Part shown: one piece after another, positions 17,107 through 25,592 of the stretch
Numbering within the stretch: position 1 is the first letter of the stretch
Layout: the number at the start of each line of letters is the position of its first letter
Origin: Bacillus methanolicus
GTDB lineage: Bacteria > Bacillota > Bacilli > Bacillales > Cytobacillaceae
Assembly (NCBI RefSeq): GCF_028888695.1
Contig: NZ_PNFF01000002.1
Span: 434,001-498,000 of the forward strand
Direction: 5' to 3'
Length of the DNA: 64,000 nt
The notes under the pieces: model-generated
Databases searched by the model: none
What the model was told of the DNA's origin: nothing
Seen by the model: only the letters and a program-made list of their open reading frames with translations
Made by a program: the position numbers and the translations under genes

Positions 17107-17349
17107 CTAATTGCGCGCTGCTTCCATTAGCTTTTTCAGCTCAGTAGGATTAAAGCCTTTTACCGCTTGATCTGCAACTACAGTTACGGGTATTCCCATA
17201 AAGCCAAACTTTTCAACTTCTTTTTGATATTCCGGGTTGGCCAACACGTCTCTAACCTCAAATGGAATTCCTTCCTGAGTGAGCATTTGTTTGACCATGT
17301 TGCATTCATTGCAGCCCTGTGCAGAATAGACAATTACTTGTTTGTTCAT
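17107..17349 (-). CDS. Glutaredoxin-like protein (CNEC)
   Basis: An 80-residue thioredoxin-fold protein with redox motif CNEC at residues ~13-16 (YSAQGCNECNMVKQML), the cis-Pro in GIPVTVV and a C-terminal helix. It is likely to reduce disulfides or bacillithiol mixed disulfides. Its ATG overlaps the ytxJ stop by four bases (ATGA), so the two are translationally coupled. It is the last gene of a three-gene thiol operon. Confidence 0.8.
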   Translation of the reverse strand: MNKQVIVYSAQGCNECNMVKQMLTQEGIPFEVRDVLANPEYQKEVEKFGFMGIPVTVVADQAVKGFNPTELKKLMEAARN

Positions 17350-17672
17350 TGATTTACCGCCTCACTAATAGATTCCTTCGTAATCTTCCAATGGGAAGTA
17401 TTCCAGCGTACTTTTCCATCTTCAAGAAGGAAAATTTGCGGAGATTCATGCTTAATTCCAAATTCCTCTGCAATTTTATTGGAAACCGGGCGGTCTTCAA
17501 TTACGTGGACTACAGCAGCAGAAATGTCCGTTTCCTTCAGGAATGATTGAAACTCCTCATAGGCTTTTGCACTGATCGGACAAGTGGTGCTGTGCTTAAA
17601 AAGCAACTGTTTTCCCGGTTGTTGAACAAATTGATGAAAATCTTCTATTGTTTGAAGTTGTTTCATTGCCAT
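17346..17672 (-). CDS. ytxJ: Bacillithiol-system redox protein YtxJ
   Basis: ~108 residues with a thioredoxin fold and a single conserved cysteine in HSTTCPIS, plus SPQIFLLEDGKVRWNTSHWKIT, typical of YtxJ (monothiol bacilliredoxin type). The frame opens at a GTG (17681) that touches the AAGGAGA ribosome site. The ATG at 17672 has the proper nine-base spacing and is preferred. It is flanked by two glutaredoxin-like genes. Confidence 0.85.
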   Translation of the reverse strand: MAMKQLQTIEDFHQFVQQPGKQLLFKHSTTCPISAKAYEEFQSFLKETDISAAVVHVIEDRPVSNKIAEEFGIKHESPQIFLLEDGKVRWNTSHWKITKESISEAVNQ

Positions 17673-17695
17673 GGCTTTCACTCTCCTTGATTCAT

Positions 17696-17932
17696 TTATG
17701 CTTTTACCGTGTTCAAAAAAGCCTCAATTTTATCACGGTCAAACACATGAAAAGTTTGGCTGCCCATCACGATAAAAGGTGTAGCAATCCCCCCTCGCTC
17801 AAGCATTTGGTCAAACTTCCGCTGATCGAAAGTAACATTGAACACTTCATAAATTAAATCTTTTTCCTTGAAAAAACGCAATACCTGTTCACATGACTCG
17901 CAATGGTCGCTTACATACAGGGTTATTTTCAT
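17696..17932 (-). CDS. Glutaredoxin-like protein (CESC)
   Basis: 78 residues: MKITLYVSDHCESCEQVLRF has the CxxC site at ~11-14, and TPFIVMG supplies the cis-Pro. First gene of the operon with ytxJ and the CNEC protein. It differs clearly from the CNEC protein, so it is probably not a recent duplicate. Confidence 0.8.
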   Translation of the reverse strand: MKITLYVSDHCESCEQVLRFFKEKDLIYEVFNVTFDQRKFDQMLERGGIATPFIVMGSQTFHVFDRDKIEAFLNTVKA

Positions 17933-18176
17933 GTAAAAACCACCTGTCTATTGTTGAATATTTTCAGATTACCCCATCAAAGCGGCCATGACTGTAAGAT
18001 AGTTTACATAAAAGATATTACAAAATTATCTTTCTTTTTTCCAAAATTAATACCTATTTTTTTAAGAATTTTTAAAAATTAATTTAAGCGAATCGACCGG
18101 CCATAAAAAATAATGAATTACCCTTTCAAAAGTGCATGAACAAAGATTTTCTAAATTGAAATCAAGCAATTTGTTT

Positions 18177-18860
18177 CTAGCCAAAAAGCTGTCCTTTTGC
18201 CAGTTCACGATGAATAGAAATGATTTTGCGGCCTGTTCGCACAATATCTTCCTTAACCAGTTCATTGATCGTTGAGGTTACTGATTCACGAGTGGCACCT
18301 ATCATGTTGCCGATTTCCTGATGAGTGAGAGGGAGATCAATTCGGTGATAGCCATCTTCTAACACACCAAATTCTTCGGAAAGATTCAGCAAAAGAAAGA
18401 GAAGCTTCTCTTTGACCGTACCTAAAGCCATCTTCTCCAGCATGTCGTTTTTTTCTTTCAATTGATCGCTCAAAATCCTCATAATCCGTTTCATAATATA
18501 GGGGCGGGTGGATATGAATTTTTCAAACTGTTCACTGCCTATGGAGCAAAGCAGAGTGTCTTCAATCGTTTCAATATACACTCCATGGGTCCCTAAAGAG
18601 ACAGAATCGATTTCACCAAACGTACTCCCTTTCCCTAAAATACCGACAGTAAACTGTTTCCCTTCCGAATTGACAATATACAGACGCAAAGCCCCTTCTT
18701 TTACAAAAAAAAGCCCTTCCCGAACCATATCAGGGGTTTGAATAATCGTATGTTTTCGTATTTTGGCATGGTGTGTCCCTTTATTAATCTCTTCCATATC
18801 TTCCGGAGAGACTTTGTCAAACAATTTTATTTGAGACAAATACCACAGTTTGTCAATCAT
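18177..18860 (-). CDS. Crp/Fnr-family transcriptional regulator
   Basis: 227 residues. An N-terminal cyclic-nucleotide-binding-type beta barrel (~20-140, FFVKEGALRLYIVNSEGKQFTVGILGKGSTFGEI) is followed by a dimer helix and a Crp-type helix-turn-helix (LTHQEIGNMIGATRESVTST, ~175-195). The cysteine cluster of Fnr is absent, so it is not an obvious oxygen sensor. Its position between thiol-redox and DsrE/OsmC genes suggests control of a redox or sulfur response, which is an inference. Confidence 0.85.
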   Translation of the reverse strand: MIDKLWYLSQIKLFDKVSPEDMEEINKGTHHAKIRKHTIIQTPDMVREGLFFVKEGALRLYIVNSEGKQFTVGILGKGSTFGEIDSVSLGTHGVYIETIEDTLLCSIGSEQFEKFISTRPYIMKRIMRILSDQLKEKNDMLEKMALGTVKEKLLFLLLNLSEEFGVLEDGYHRIDLPLTHQEIGNMIGATRESVTSTINELVKEDIVRTGRKIISIHRELAKGQLFG

Positions 18861-19052
18861 GAACCTTCTCCCCCAAACTTTGTGGTCTATTTTTACTTTA
18901 ACATAGGAAGGATATGCATGACTAACTTAAAGATTGGTCATCATAATGTATGCTACTTCACATTTAATAAAGGAACTGGATTACAGACTTGCTATTCAAA
19001 ACGAAACTATAATGAAACCATAAACAGAAAGCAAACCAAAGGAGAGATATAC

Positions 19053-19403
19053 ATGAAAAAAGTAGCAATTTTTGTTCACGCAACTGAAAACGAACTAGGA
19101 AGAGCAGTTCATGCATTGGTGTATGCAGATGAGATCCACGCTGTCGGCGGAGAAGTAAAAGTAATTTTTGATGGTCAAGGAACACAATGGATTCCTCGTC
19201 TTGAAGACGAAAGCCATCCGATGAACCCGTTGTACAAAAAAGTGAAAGGTTTAGGCGTGATCGAAGCTTGCGAATCTTGCGCCGGAGCTTTCAATGTTCA
19301 GGAAGACATTCAAAAAGCAAACATTTCATCATCAAAAGGCAACGACGGCCACGCAAGTATTGCAGACCTAATCAAAGAAGATTATCAAATTATTACGCTA
19401 TAA
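19053..19403 (+). CDS. DsrE-family sulfur-relay protein
   Basis: 116 residues, MKKVAIFVHATENELGRAVHALVYADE, with a cysteine pair CESC in GVIEACESCAGAFNVQED. DsrE-like proteins carry persulfide sulfur. The ATG at 19053 has AAAGGAGA upstream. The frame stays open far upstream (another ATG at 18918 with AGGAAGG), but that extension does not look like a protein domain. Divergent from the Crp-like regulator. Confidence 0.8.
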   Translation: MKKVAIFVHATENELGRAVHALVYADEIHAVGGEVKVIFDGQGTQWIPRLEDESHPMNPLYKKVKGLGVIEACESCAGAFNVQEDIQKANISSSKGNDGHASIADLIKEDYQIITL

Positions 19404-19425
19404 TTCAAGCGAATTTGGACAATAT

Positions 19426-19460
19426 ATCAGTGGGGTTTTTTATCCCCACTGATTATTTTA
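19426..19460 (+). terminator. Hairpin between dsrE-like and osmC-like genes
   Basis: ATCAGTGGGG and CCCCACTGAT arms with a T-rich loop, then ATTTTATTT. It may partly end transcription; osmC starts only 23 bases further on. Confidence 0.75.
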
Positions 19461-19482
19461 TTTATCATGGGAGGTTTATAAA

Positions 19483-19923
19483 ATGGCTCGCATACAATTA
19501 AGAGCTTCAGGTGTTGCTGAAGGAACTACATCCGAAATTAAAACAGGCAACCACACTTTTTATATTGACGAACCGGAAAGCTTAGGCGGCAACAACAAGG
19601 GACCCAATCCGCTTCAAACAGTTTTGGGCGCTCTTATCGGCTGCGAAAACATTGTTGCAAACATGGTGGCAAAAGAGATCAACTTTGATCTTCAAGGAAT
19701 TATTTTTTCTGTCAAAGGAGAACTCGACCCGCGCGGTTATAAGGGAGATCCAAATGTCCGCACTTACTTTCAAAAAGTAGAAATTTCCGCAGAAGTAAAG
19801 ACGAGTGAATCGGAAGACCGTATTCAGGAGCTGAAAAAGATAACAGACAGCCGCTGCCCGGTATTTAATTTGTTGAAAGCAGCCGACGTTGAAATCGTAA
19901 CGAACTGGAAAAAAGCCGAGTAG
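19483..19923 (+). CDS. OsmC-family peroxiredoxin
   Basis: 146 residues with the OsmC pattern: GGNNKGPNPLQTVLGALIGCE near residue 35-55 and SRCPVFNLLKAADV near 125. The two cysteines (IGCE, RCPV) are the peroxidatic and resolving pair. It reduces organic peroxides or persulfides with low-molecular-weight thiols. GGGAGG upstream of the ATG. A paralogue lies at 41.7-42.2 kb. Confidence 0.85.
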   Translation: MARIQLRASGVAEGTTSEIKTGNHTFYIDEPESLGGNNKGPNPLQTVLGALIGCENIVANMVAKEINFDLQGIIFSVKGELDPRGYKGDPNVRTYFQKVEISAEVKTSESEDRIQELKKITDSRCPVFNLLKAADVEIVTNWKKAE

Positions 19924-20008
19924 TCGGAAAGCAAAAGGAGCGGTGCGTTTGGTGACGCGTAACGAATTTTCTCAAAATTTGTTCTGCCTTGGACATTGAT
20001 AAGACAAT

Positions 20009-20040
20009 AGGAGTGGCGTATTCGTTGCCACTCCTTTTTA
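20009..20040 (+). terminator. Terminator after osmC
   Basis: Perfect 9-bp arms AGGAGTGGC and GCCACTCCT with a 9-base loop and TTTTTA. Confidence 0.9.
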
Positions 20041-20140
20041 AAAAGTTAGGAAAATTTGATTATACAAAAGCTGTTTTTTTGCGTAACTGGCATAAAACGA
20101 AGCATTCTGTAATCTATCGGGTATGAGTTTTTAAATATAT

Positions 20141-20255
20141 GAGCCTATATTTTCGTTTATGAGCCCTTATTTGGATTTATGAGCCTTTATTTCGGTTTAT
20201 GAGCCGTCATTTCACTTTATGAGCCGTCGTTCTGATTTATGTTTAAAAGGTCCAT
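20141..20255. repeat. R20 array, opposite orientation, first block
   Basis: GAGCC starts at 20141, 20161, 20181, 20201 and 20221, with a decayed sixth unit at 20241. The period is exactly 20 bases with consensus TTTATGAGCCGTCATTYNG, the reverse complement of the 14.8-kb array unit. Confidence 0.85.
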
Positions 20256-20386
20256 ATTTAGGGTAAACTGTAATTGGGTCATAATTAAATCTCCTTTTCA
20301 ATGTTTTATGTAGGCATTAAAACATTGTAACCAAAAGGGATTAATTTGACCCCTTTTCTTTTTACACAATTATACGGACTTAATCG
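20256..20386. other. Gap between the two R20 blocks
   Basis: No ORF is supported. It contains an imperfect inverted repeat around AAAAGGG(20333)/CCCCTTTT(20350) and ATGTTTTA(20298)/TAAAACAT(20317). These may be the ends of something inserted into one original array. Nothing else was recognised. Confidence 0.4.
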
Positions 20387-20534
20387 ATTTATGAGCCTTC
20401 GTTCCGATTTATGAGCCGTCATTCTGAATTATGAGCTGTCACTCCATATTATGAGCCGTTATTCCAACTTATGAGCCGTCACTCTAGTTTATGTGCAGTC
20501 GATCACATTTATGAGGCGGGCATTGCTTTCATTC
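20387..20534. repeat. R20 array, opposite orientation, second block
   Basis: TATGAGCC-type units at 20393, 20413, 20433, 20453, 20473, 20493 and 20513 (the last two decayed), an exact 20-base period. It ends near the terminator of the convergent isomerase-like gene. Confidence 0.85.
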
Positions 20535-20544
20535 CAATTTAAAG

Positions 20545-20565
20545 AACCGGGCGGCAAGCCCGGCT
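20545..20565 (-). terminator. Hairpin at the end of the isomerase-like gene
   Basis: Arms AACCGGGC and GCCCGGCTT with a short loop; the T-run on the minus strand is weak. Confidence 0.55.
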
Positions 20566-20581
20566 TTATTTACTTCGATAA

Positions 20582-21424
20582 CTATAAAAGCAATTCCGCC
20601 CAGTGCGGATGTTCATCAAGTCTACGGTCCATGTCACGCAATGCTTTGAGAGAGCGGCTCAGCTTACTGTAAGCGTCGCCCCCCTCGCTCCAACCTTGAT
20701 AGCCAACCATTCCATTAAAGCCGATCTTTTTAAGCTGCCCGAGCAATGCGAAATTGTCCAGCTCGCCGACGTCCAATGGCTCGATTGTCGCAACGTTCCC
20801 AAAACCGAGCGGACTCCGACGGCTTCCGGATAAGTTTACTTGCCTTAAGTATGGTGCTACCTCTCCAAGCGTAGCCTGAATGTCTTCCCCGTCAACGGCG
20901 TACCAGTGGTAGCCACAGAATACGATCCCAAGATTTGGATGATTCAGCCGCTGACACAACCGCACTGCATCTTCGTGGCGCTCTACCCAGAAAGATAGGT
21001 GAGAATAAAGCAAGAGGTTGATGTTTCGCCGCTCGCAAATCTCGAGCGCTTTTTCCAGCCATTTTACCGCAATGTCGTCACCCGCCGGATCGGAAGGACG
21101 AATATGCCTTGCAACGGATTGGATCGCCAGTTCAACTGTTGAACCCTCATCGATCGTCTCCAACATCGTATAAATGCCTTCGTTTCTCGGATGACTCTCG
21201 CCTACTGAAAGATCCAACACGACGTATACACCCGCGACGTCCAGCCCGTACTTCTGCTTCACATCGCTGAGTTTCTTCACGTCCCACCAACGCTCTCCGT
21301 TCCAAACGGACAAATGCATGGCATCGTACCCGATCTCTTTCAGCATCTCGCACCGCGCCTCAAAGCTGTAAAGTCCCATTGAGTTGTAGAAAGCAAAATC
21401 CATTGCATAAAAACGATAAGCCAT
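20582..21424 (-). CDS. Sugar phosphate isomerase/epimerase family TIM-barrel protein
   Basis: ~280 residues of the xylose-isomerase-like AP2Ec fold. It has the metal and active-site pattern of the family: NINLLLYSHLSFWVERHED, NLGIVFCGYHWYAVDGED and MVGYQGWSEGGDAYSKLSRS. The ATG at 21424 (MAYRFYAMDFAFYN) has GGAGG ten bases upstream and is preferred over 21460. Its base composition is visibly more GC-rich than that of its neighbours, suggesting transfer. The substrate is unknown and no sugar-uptake genes are nearby. Confidence 0.75.
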   Translation of the reverse strand: MAYRFYAMDFAFYNSMGLYSFEARCEMLKEIGYDAMHLSVWNGERWWDVKKLSDVKQKYGLDVAGVYVVLDLSVGESHPRNEGIYTMLETIDEGSTVELAIQSVARHIRPSDPAGDDIAVKWLEKALEICERRNINLLLYSHLSFWVERHEDAVRLCQRLNHPNLGIVFCGYHWYAVDGEDIQATLGEVAPYLRQVNLSGSRRSPLGFGNVATIEPLDVGELDNFALLGQLKKIGFNGMVGYQGWSEGGDAYSKLSRSLKALRDMDRRLDEHPHWAELLL

Positions 21425-21596
21425 AGAAGCTCGTTCCTCCTTTTTTGCGAATCGGTGCACTGACTATTTGAATATCCAATAAAACAGCAGGGCCGATAGG
21501 AGGTCAATTTTCATACCAACCACCTAAAAGATAGTATGACCGGTTAGCGATCCATAAATGCCACCTGAGCTACTATTTACATAAAACGTAAGAGAC

Positions 21597-23273
21597 TTAA
21601 AATTTACCTGATCTAAAAATAGAAAAAAGGATCCAAAGAAACATCACTGTAGCGACCACAAAGCCGAGTTCAATCGCGGGAATTCTCCATAGCAGCGTCG
21701 ATTGTCTTCCGATCGATGAACCGATGATCAATCCGACCATAATAATGCTAAAAGAAAGTAAAACAATACTGAATGAAAGACGGTTGCTGATTCTGTCCAT
21801 TTTCGTCAAAAAAAGATGAAGTTCGGGAATGGTAATTTCGATTCGCAATTTCCCTTGTTGCATAATGGAGGTTATTTCTCTTAACTTTTTAGGCAAATCG
21901 GAGATGATTTCCGAGTATTCAACGATATGGCTCCAAGCGTTTTCTGCAAGTTTTTTCGGATGATAGCGATCCTTCATCAAACGTTCACCGAAAGGTTCTG
22001 CCACACTCATAATGCTAAACTCCGGATCCAATGATTCCACAACTCCTTCAACGGTTAGAAGGGCTTTACCAAGTATTGTTAAATCCGCAGGGATCCGAAT
22101 GCGATGATGGAACGCAACGGTAAATAAGTCATTGACAGCTTCTCCAAGACTAATTTGACTTAAAAGAACGTCATAATACTTATCCCTTAAGTCATCGATA
22201 TCTTGCCGCAATAATCCCATATCAGCATCTTCCGGTATTAGTCCCATGCGGGAAACGGCTTTGATGATCGCATCCGTATTTCCCCGCTTCAAAGAGATAA
22301 CGAGAGACGCAAACTGGAATTTCATGTCATGATTTAGACGGCCCACCATACCAAAATCCATCAAAGCAATCACTTCACCGGGAAGTACAAGTACATTCCC
22401 CGGGTGAGGGTCGCCATGAAAAAATCCTTCCATTAATATTTGATGAAAAATAGAATGAGCAAGCCTTTCAGCAATTACTTTACGGTTATATCCTTTTTCA
22501 TCCATTTTTTTCAGGTCATTTACTCTTATTCCTTCTATGTATTCCATCGTTAAAACGTTTTTCGTTGAAAAGTCCCAATAAATTTTTGGAATGCGGATCG
22601 CAGAATTACCGGTAAATTGATTGGCTATTTTTTCTGCATTTCTTCCTTCGGTGCGATAATCTAATTCTTGGCGCAACGATTTGGCAAACTCTTCAATCAT
22701 ATCCCGTAATTGATATCTCTTTGCCCAATCGATTCGCAATTCCATCAGTCTCGCCAAATCTTCAAGTATTTCCAAATCTGTTTCGATGACATGACGAATG
22801 TTCGGCCGTTGAATTTTTACCGCAACTGATTCTTTGGAATGCAGCCTTGCATAATGTACTTGTCCGATCGATGCAGCAGCGAGGGGCTTTTCATAGAATT
22901 CATCAAAAATAGTTTCGAGTGTATCTCCTAATTCTTCTTCGATAATTTGTCGTACTTGATCAAAAGGAAAAGGCGGTACACGGTCCTGTAATTTTTCCAA
23001 CTCTTTTATAATATGCTCAGGAATTAAATCACGCCGGGTACTTGCAATTTGACCCATTTTTATAAAAGTTGGACCCAACTCTTGCAAACAAGACCGAATT
23101 CTACCGCCAATCCGTCCCTGATTCAAATCTGTATCTGTGTTCAATTTTTTATTAGGAATAGACATAATCTCTGATATTCCTAAATCTTTTACAATATAAC
23201 CAAAACCATTGCGTAAAAGAACATTGATAATTTCCTGATAGCGCTGAGCGTGTTTCATTCTCTTACCGAGCAT
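21597..23273 (-). CDS. UbiB/ABC1/ADCK-family atypical kinase
   Basis: 558 residues. Hallmarks of the family are the KxGQ motif (FIKMGQIASTRRDLIP, ~75), the Ala-rich loop AAASIGQVH (~135), lysine in VAVKIQRP (~155), GFFHGDPHPGN (~280) and metal-binding LMDFGMVG (~300). Two C-terminal membrane helices (~500-555) anchor it. In quinone-making bacteria UbiB-like ATPases support lipid or quinone metabolism; the role in Bacillus is not settled. It follows a phasin-like and a patatin-like gene, so membrane lipid or polyhydroxyalkanoate metabolism is a reasonable context. Confidence 0.88.
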   Translation of the reverse strand: MLGKRMKHAQRYQEIINVLLRNGFGYIVKDLGISEIMSIPNKKLNTDTDLNQGRIGGRIRSCLQELGPTFIKMGQIASTRRDLIPEHIIKELEKLQDRVPPFPFDQVRQIIEEELGDTLETIFDEFYEKPLAAASIGQVHYARLHSKESVAVKIQRPNIRHVIETDLEILEDLARLMELRIDWAKRYQLRDMIEEFAKSLRQELDYRTEGRNAEKIANQFTGNSAIRIPKIYWDFSTKNVLTMEYIEGIRVNDLKKMDEKGYNRKVIAERLAHSIFHQILMEGFFHGDPHPGNVLVLPGEVIALMDFGMVGRLNHDMKFQFASLVISLKRGNTDAIIKAVSRMGLIPEDADMGLLRQDIDDLRDKYYDVLLSQISLGEAVNDLFTVAFHHRIRIPADLTILGKALLTVEGVVESLDPEFSIMSVAEPFGERLMKDRYHPKKLAENAWSHIVEYSEIISDLPKKLREITSIMQQGKLRIEITIPELHLFLTKMDRISNRLSFSIVLLSFSIIMVGLIIGSSIGRQSTLLWRIPAIELGFVVATVMFLWILFSIFRSGKF

Positions 23274-23303
23274 AAATAATTCCTCCCGAACTAGGACTCG
23301 TCT

Positions 23304-23603
23304 TCAATCACCTTTTCTTTCTCTTTCCAACATTTCGATTCTCCGCTCTAATTCACGGACTTCATCTTTTGAAACTAGGTTTAGTTCATCCAACACTTGT
23401 TTAATTCTCAATTTAACCATTTCATCTATCTCTTTCCTGGCTTGATCGCCTCTTTCCGTCAGCTTATCAATCCATTCTTTTGATTCCGCCTTACTTAGTT
23501 CTCCCTTTGATACAAGATCATTTACAATTTTTTCAATTTGCTCTTTACTGGTAATTGCCACGCCTAATCCTAACGAAAAAACTTGATTGATTAAATTTTT
23601 CAT
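23304..23603 (-). CDS. Phasin-family small coiled-coil protein
   Basis: 99 residues: a short hydrophobic start (MKNLINQVFSLGLGVAITSKEQIEKIVNDLV) followed by amphipathic helices (ESKEWIDKLTERGDQARKEIDEMV) and an acidic/basic coil. It resembles the PhaF-like/phasin annotation group found beside UbiB genes. It could coat lipid or polyester inclusions or act as a UbiB partner. Middle gene of a three-gene operon. Confidence 0.6.
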   Translation of the reverse strand: MKNLINQVFSLGLGVAITSKEQIEKIVNDLVSKGELSKAESKEWIDKLTERGDQARKEIDEMVKLRIKQVLDELNLVSKDEVRELERRIEMLERERKGD

Positions 23604-23617
23604 GCTACATTCCTCCT

Positions 23618-24397
23618 TTATAAGTTAAGCAATGATTTTAACTCTTTGATTTTTCTCTCAGCTGCTCGTTCTCCGGCATCAATGCATTCTTTTGCTTTTG
23701 TCGTGTCTAATGCTGCAATATGCCCTACCTCAGGACGAATAACGACATCCGCATGGCGCAGCCTGGAACGGCGCACTTCCCTCGTCATTAACGTATAAGA
23801 ACGATAAACAACTTCAAAAAGGCTTCTCGGTTCACGTTCCTCGTATCCTCGTTCGACATCAACACCAACAACTATATCTACCCCTGCTTTTCGGGCAAGG
23901 TCAGCCGGCAAGTTGTTTAGAACACCACCATCTACTAATACTTTATCTTCATACGAAACAGGTGAAAAAATAGCAGGCATCGACGTTGTCGCCCGAATTG
24001 CCAATGATAAATTTCCTTTGGTAAAAACAAATAATTCCCCTTTATTCAAATCCACGGAAACTGCTTGGTAAGGTATTGGAAGATCCTCAATCTGAATTTC
24101 ATTTAGACCGTTTTGTTTAAATAATTGATCTAAAATCGTAAATATTTTATTGCCGGCAAAGATTCCCCGATTGGGAATACCGATTTCTAAAATTCGATAT
24201 GATGGAGTTTCCAGAACAAACCTTTCAATTTTTTCAATATCAATCCCGGCAGCAACCAGCCCTCCAATTGCAGCTCCCATGCTAGTACCCACAATGAAGT
24301 CAATAGGGATGTTGTGTTTTTGGAATACTTTTAAAACACCAATGTGTGCTAATCCCCGGACTGCTCCTCCTCCTAAAGCCAAACCTATCTTTTTCAT
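23618..24397 (-). CDS. Patatin-like phospholipase
   Basis: ~259 residues with the Ser-Asp dyad of patatins: oxyanion hole GGGAVRG (~10), nucleophile GTSMG (~39) and DGG (VDGGVLNNLP, ~155). It is a lipid acyl hydrolase of the RssA/YqhO kind. ATG 24397 (MKKIGLALGGG) has GGAGGGAAAA directly upstream and is preferred over 24409. First gene of the patatin-phasin-UbiB operon. Confidence 0.85.
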   Translation of the reverse strand: MKKIGLALGGGAVRGLAHIGVLKVFQKHNIPIDFIVGTSMGAAIGGLVAAGIDIEKIERFVLETPSYRILEIGIPNRGIFAGNKIFTILDQLFKQNGLNEIQIEDLPIPYQAVSVDLNKGELFVFTKGNLSLAIRATTSMPAIFSPVSYEDKVLVDGGVLNNLPADLARKAGVDIVVGVDVERGYEEREPRSLFEVVYRSYTLMTREVRRSRLRHADVVIRPEVGHIAALDTTKAKECIDAGERAAERKIKELKSLLNL

Positions 24398-24585
24398 TTT
24401 TCCCTCCATTTGAGATTGTAAACTTTTCGTTCAGACGAATTGATTAGAATTACTTTTCCTTATATAAACAAGATCTATGTAATCGTAAGTTTATGTGTCT
24501 TTTTTGGTTTTTGGGTATTTTGGGTTGATAATACTAGATTAACTAACTATAATCAAGATGTAAATATTTTAGGGTGGTTTTACTC

Positions 24586-25263
24586 ATGAATCTAACAGAA
24601 CGAAAAAAACAGTTTTTGCAAAAATTGATGGATTTATATGAAAGAACCGAACTGCCCGTTCATTACGAAACTTTAGCGAAAGCAATCGGTGTTAGTAAAT
24701 GGACGGCTTATGATATGTTGAAACAGCTTGAAAAATTAGGTTTTCTAACTCGCGATTATACGATTAATAATCGCGAAACCGGCCGCTCCCAAATCGTGTA
24801 CACACCATCAAAAAAGGCATTTAACTTATTGAATAACTCGTCTTCAATCGAAGTAAGTATGGAAGAATGGGAAGAGATTAAGAAAGAAGTGTTGGCTTTC
24901 TCTAAACAATTAAAGGACTTAAATCCTAATTTAGCGATTCAAAAAGTTTTAGAGGAAATGTCAAAGATTAAGAAGAAAGCAATTCTTTGTACTTATATCT
25001 TATGTCTGCTCATTGTTTATTTAAACAATTCCAGTGAAGGGACGATTTTTTTGATTAAACATATCGTTGAAGACATTCATGAACACCATACAAGACTCAT
25101 CATGTTTGTTGGAACGGTTATAGGTACAATTATTCAAACAGCGAACAAAAATTTAGGAAGTGAATTAGCAAAATTAGGAAGCGAGTTTGTCGGTATGATT
25201 GGGCAGCTTTCAAAAAAAGAAAAAGAAATGATTTCCAACTTCCTTATCGAAAGTGTATCTTAA
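24586..25263 (+). CDS. Winged-helix regulator divergent from the patatin operon
   Basis: ~225 residues. The N-terminus is a helix-turn-helix (LPVHYETLAKAIGVSKWTAYDMLKQLEKLGFLTRDY). The centre is helical with a hydrophobic patch (AILCTYILCLLIVYL) and the C-terminus is also helical (TRLIMFVGTVIGTIIQTANK). It looks like a DNA-binding protein with a lipid- or small-molecule-sensing half. GGGTGG lies eight bases ahead of ATG 24586. Divergent placement makes it the probable regulator of the lipid operon. Confidence 0.65.
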   Translation: MNLTERKKQFLQKLMDLYERTELPVHYETLAKAIGVSKWTAYDMLKQLEKLGFLTRDYTINNRETGRSQIVYTPSKKAFNLLNNSSSIEVSMEEWEEIKKEVLAFSKQLKDLNPNLAIQKVLEEMSKIKKKAILCTYILCLLIVYLNNSSEGTIFLIKHIVEDIHEHHTRLIMFVGTVIGTIIQTANKNLGSELAKLGSEFVGMIGQLSKKEKEMISNFLIESVS

Positions 25264-25583
25264 TTTACATTCAATTTTTCAATAAATGTTTCCGATCATG
25301 TTTTTTTGTTTTTTGGGGGATCTATTCATGAAAATCTTATTCAAGTTTTTCTGGCTGTCCGAAAATAACGTGCATGAGTTTTAAACTCTCAACCCTAACA
25401 TGGAAATAGCTTTCATTATAAAACAGAACCAACATAATAAGGCGGTGTGAGCGAAGCAAAGCTCTAAATATTTACAAAGCTAAACAAGTATCTTGCTAAA
25501 AATAAGTAGGCATTTCTATCTTTGTTTGCGTAGCTCCGCCCCTTTTCCACAGAAAAGCCCTTCATTAAGTGAAACAATAGGAG
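25264..25583. other. Intergenic stretch without a recognised element
   Basis: 320 bp of AT-rich sequence. A small palindrome GAGTTTTAAACTC occurs near 25377. No ORF, terminator or repeat of the other families was convincing. Confidence 0.4.
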
Positions 25584-25592
25584 TTGATTCTT

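Noticed and set aside
18738-19052. N-terminal extension of the DsrE-like protein
   Set aside because: The frame is open, but the extension has no domain character and the ATG at 19053 has an ideal AAAGGAGA site.
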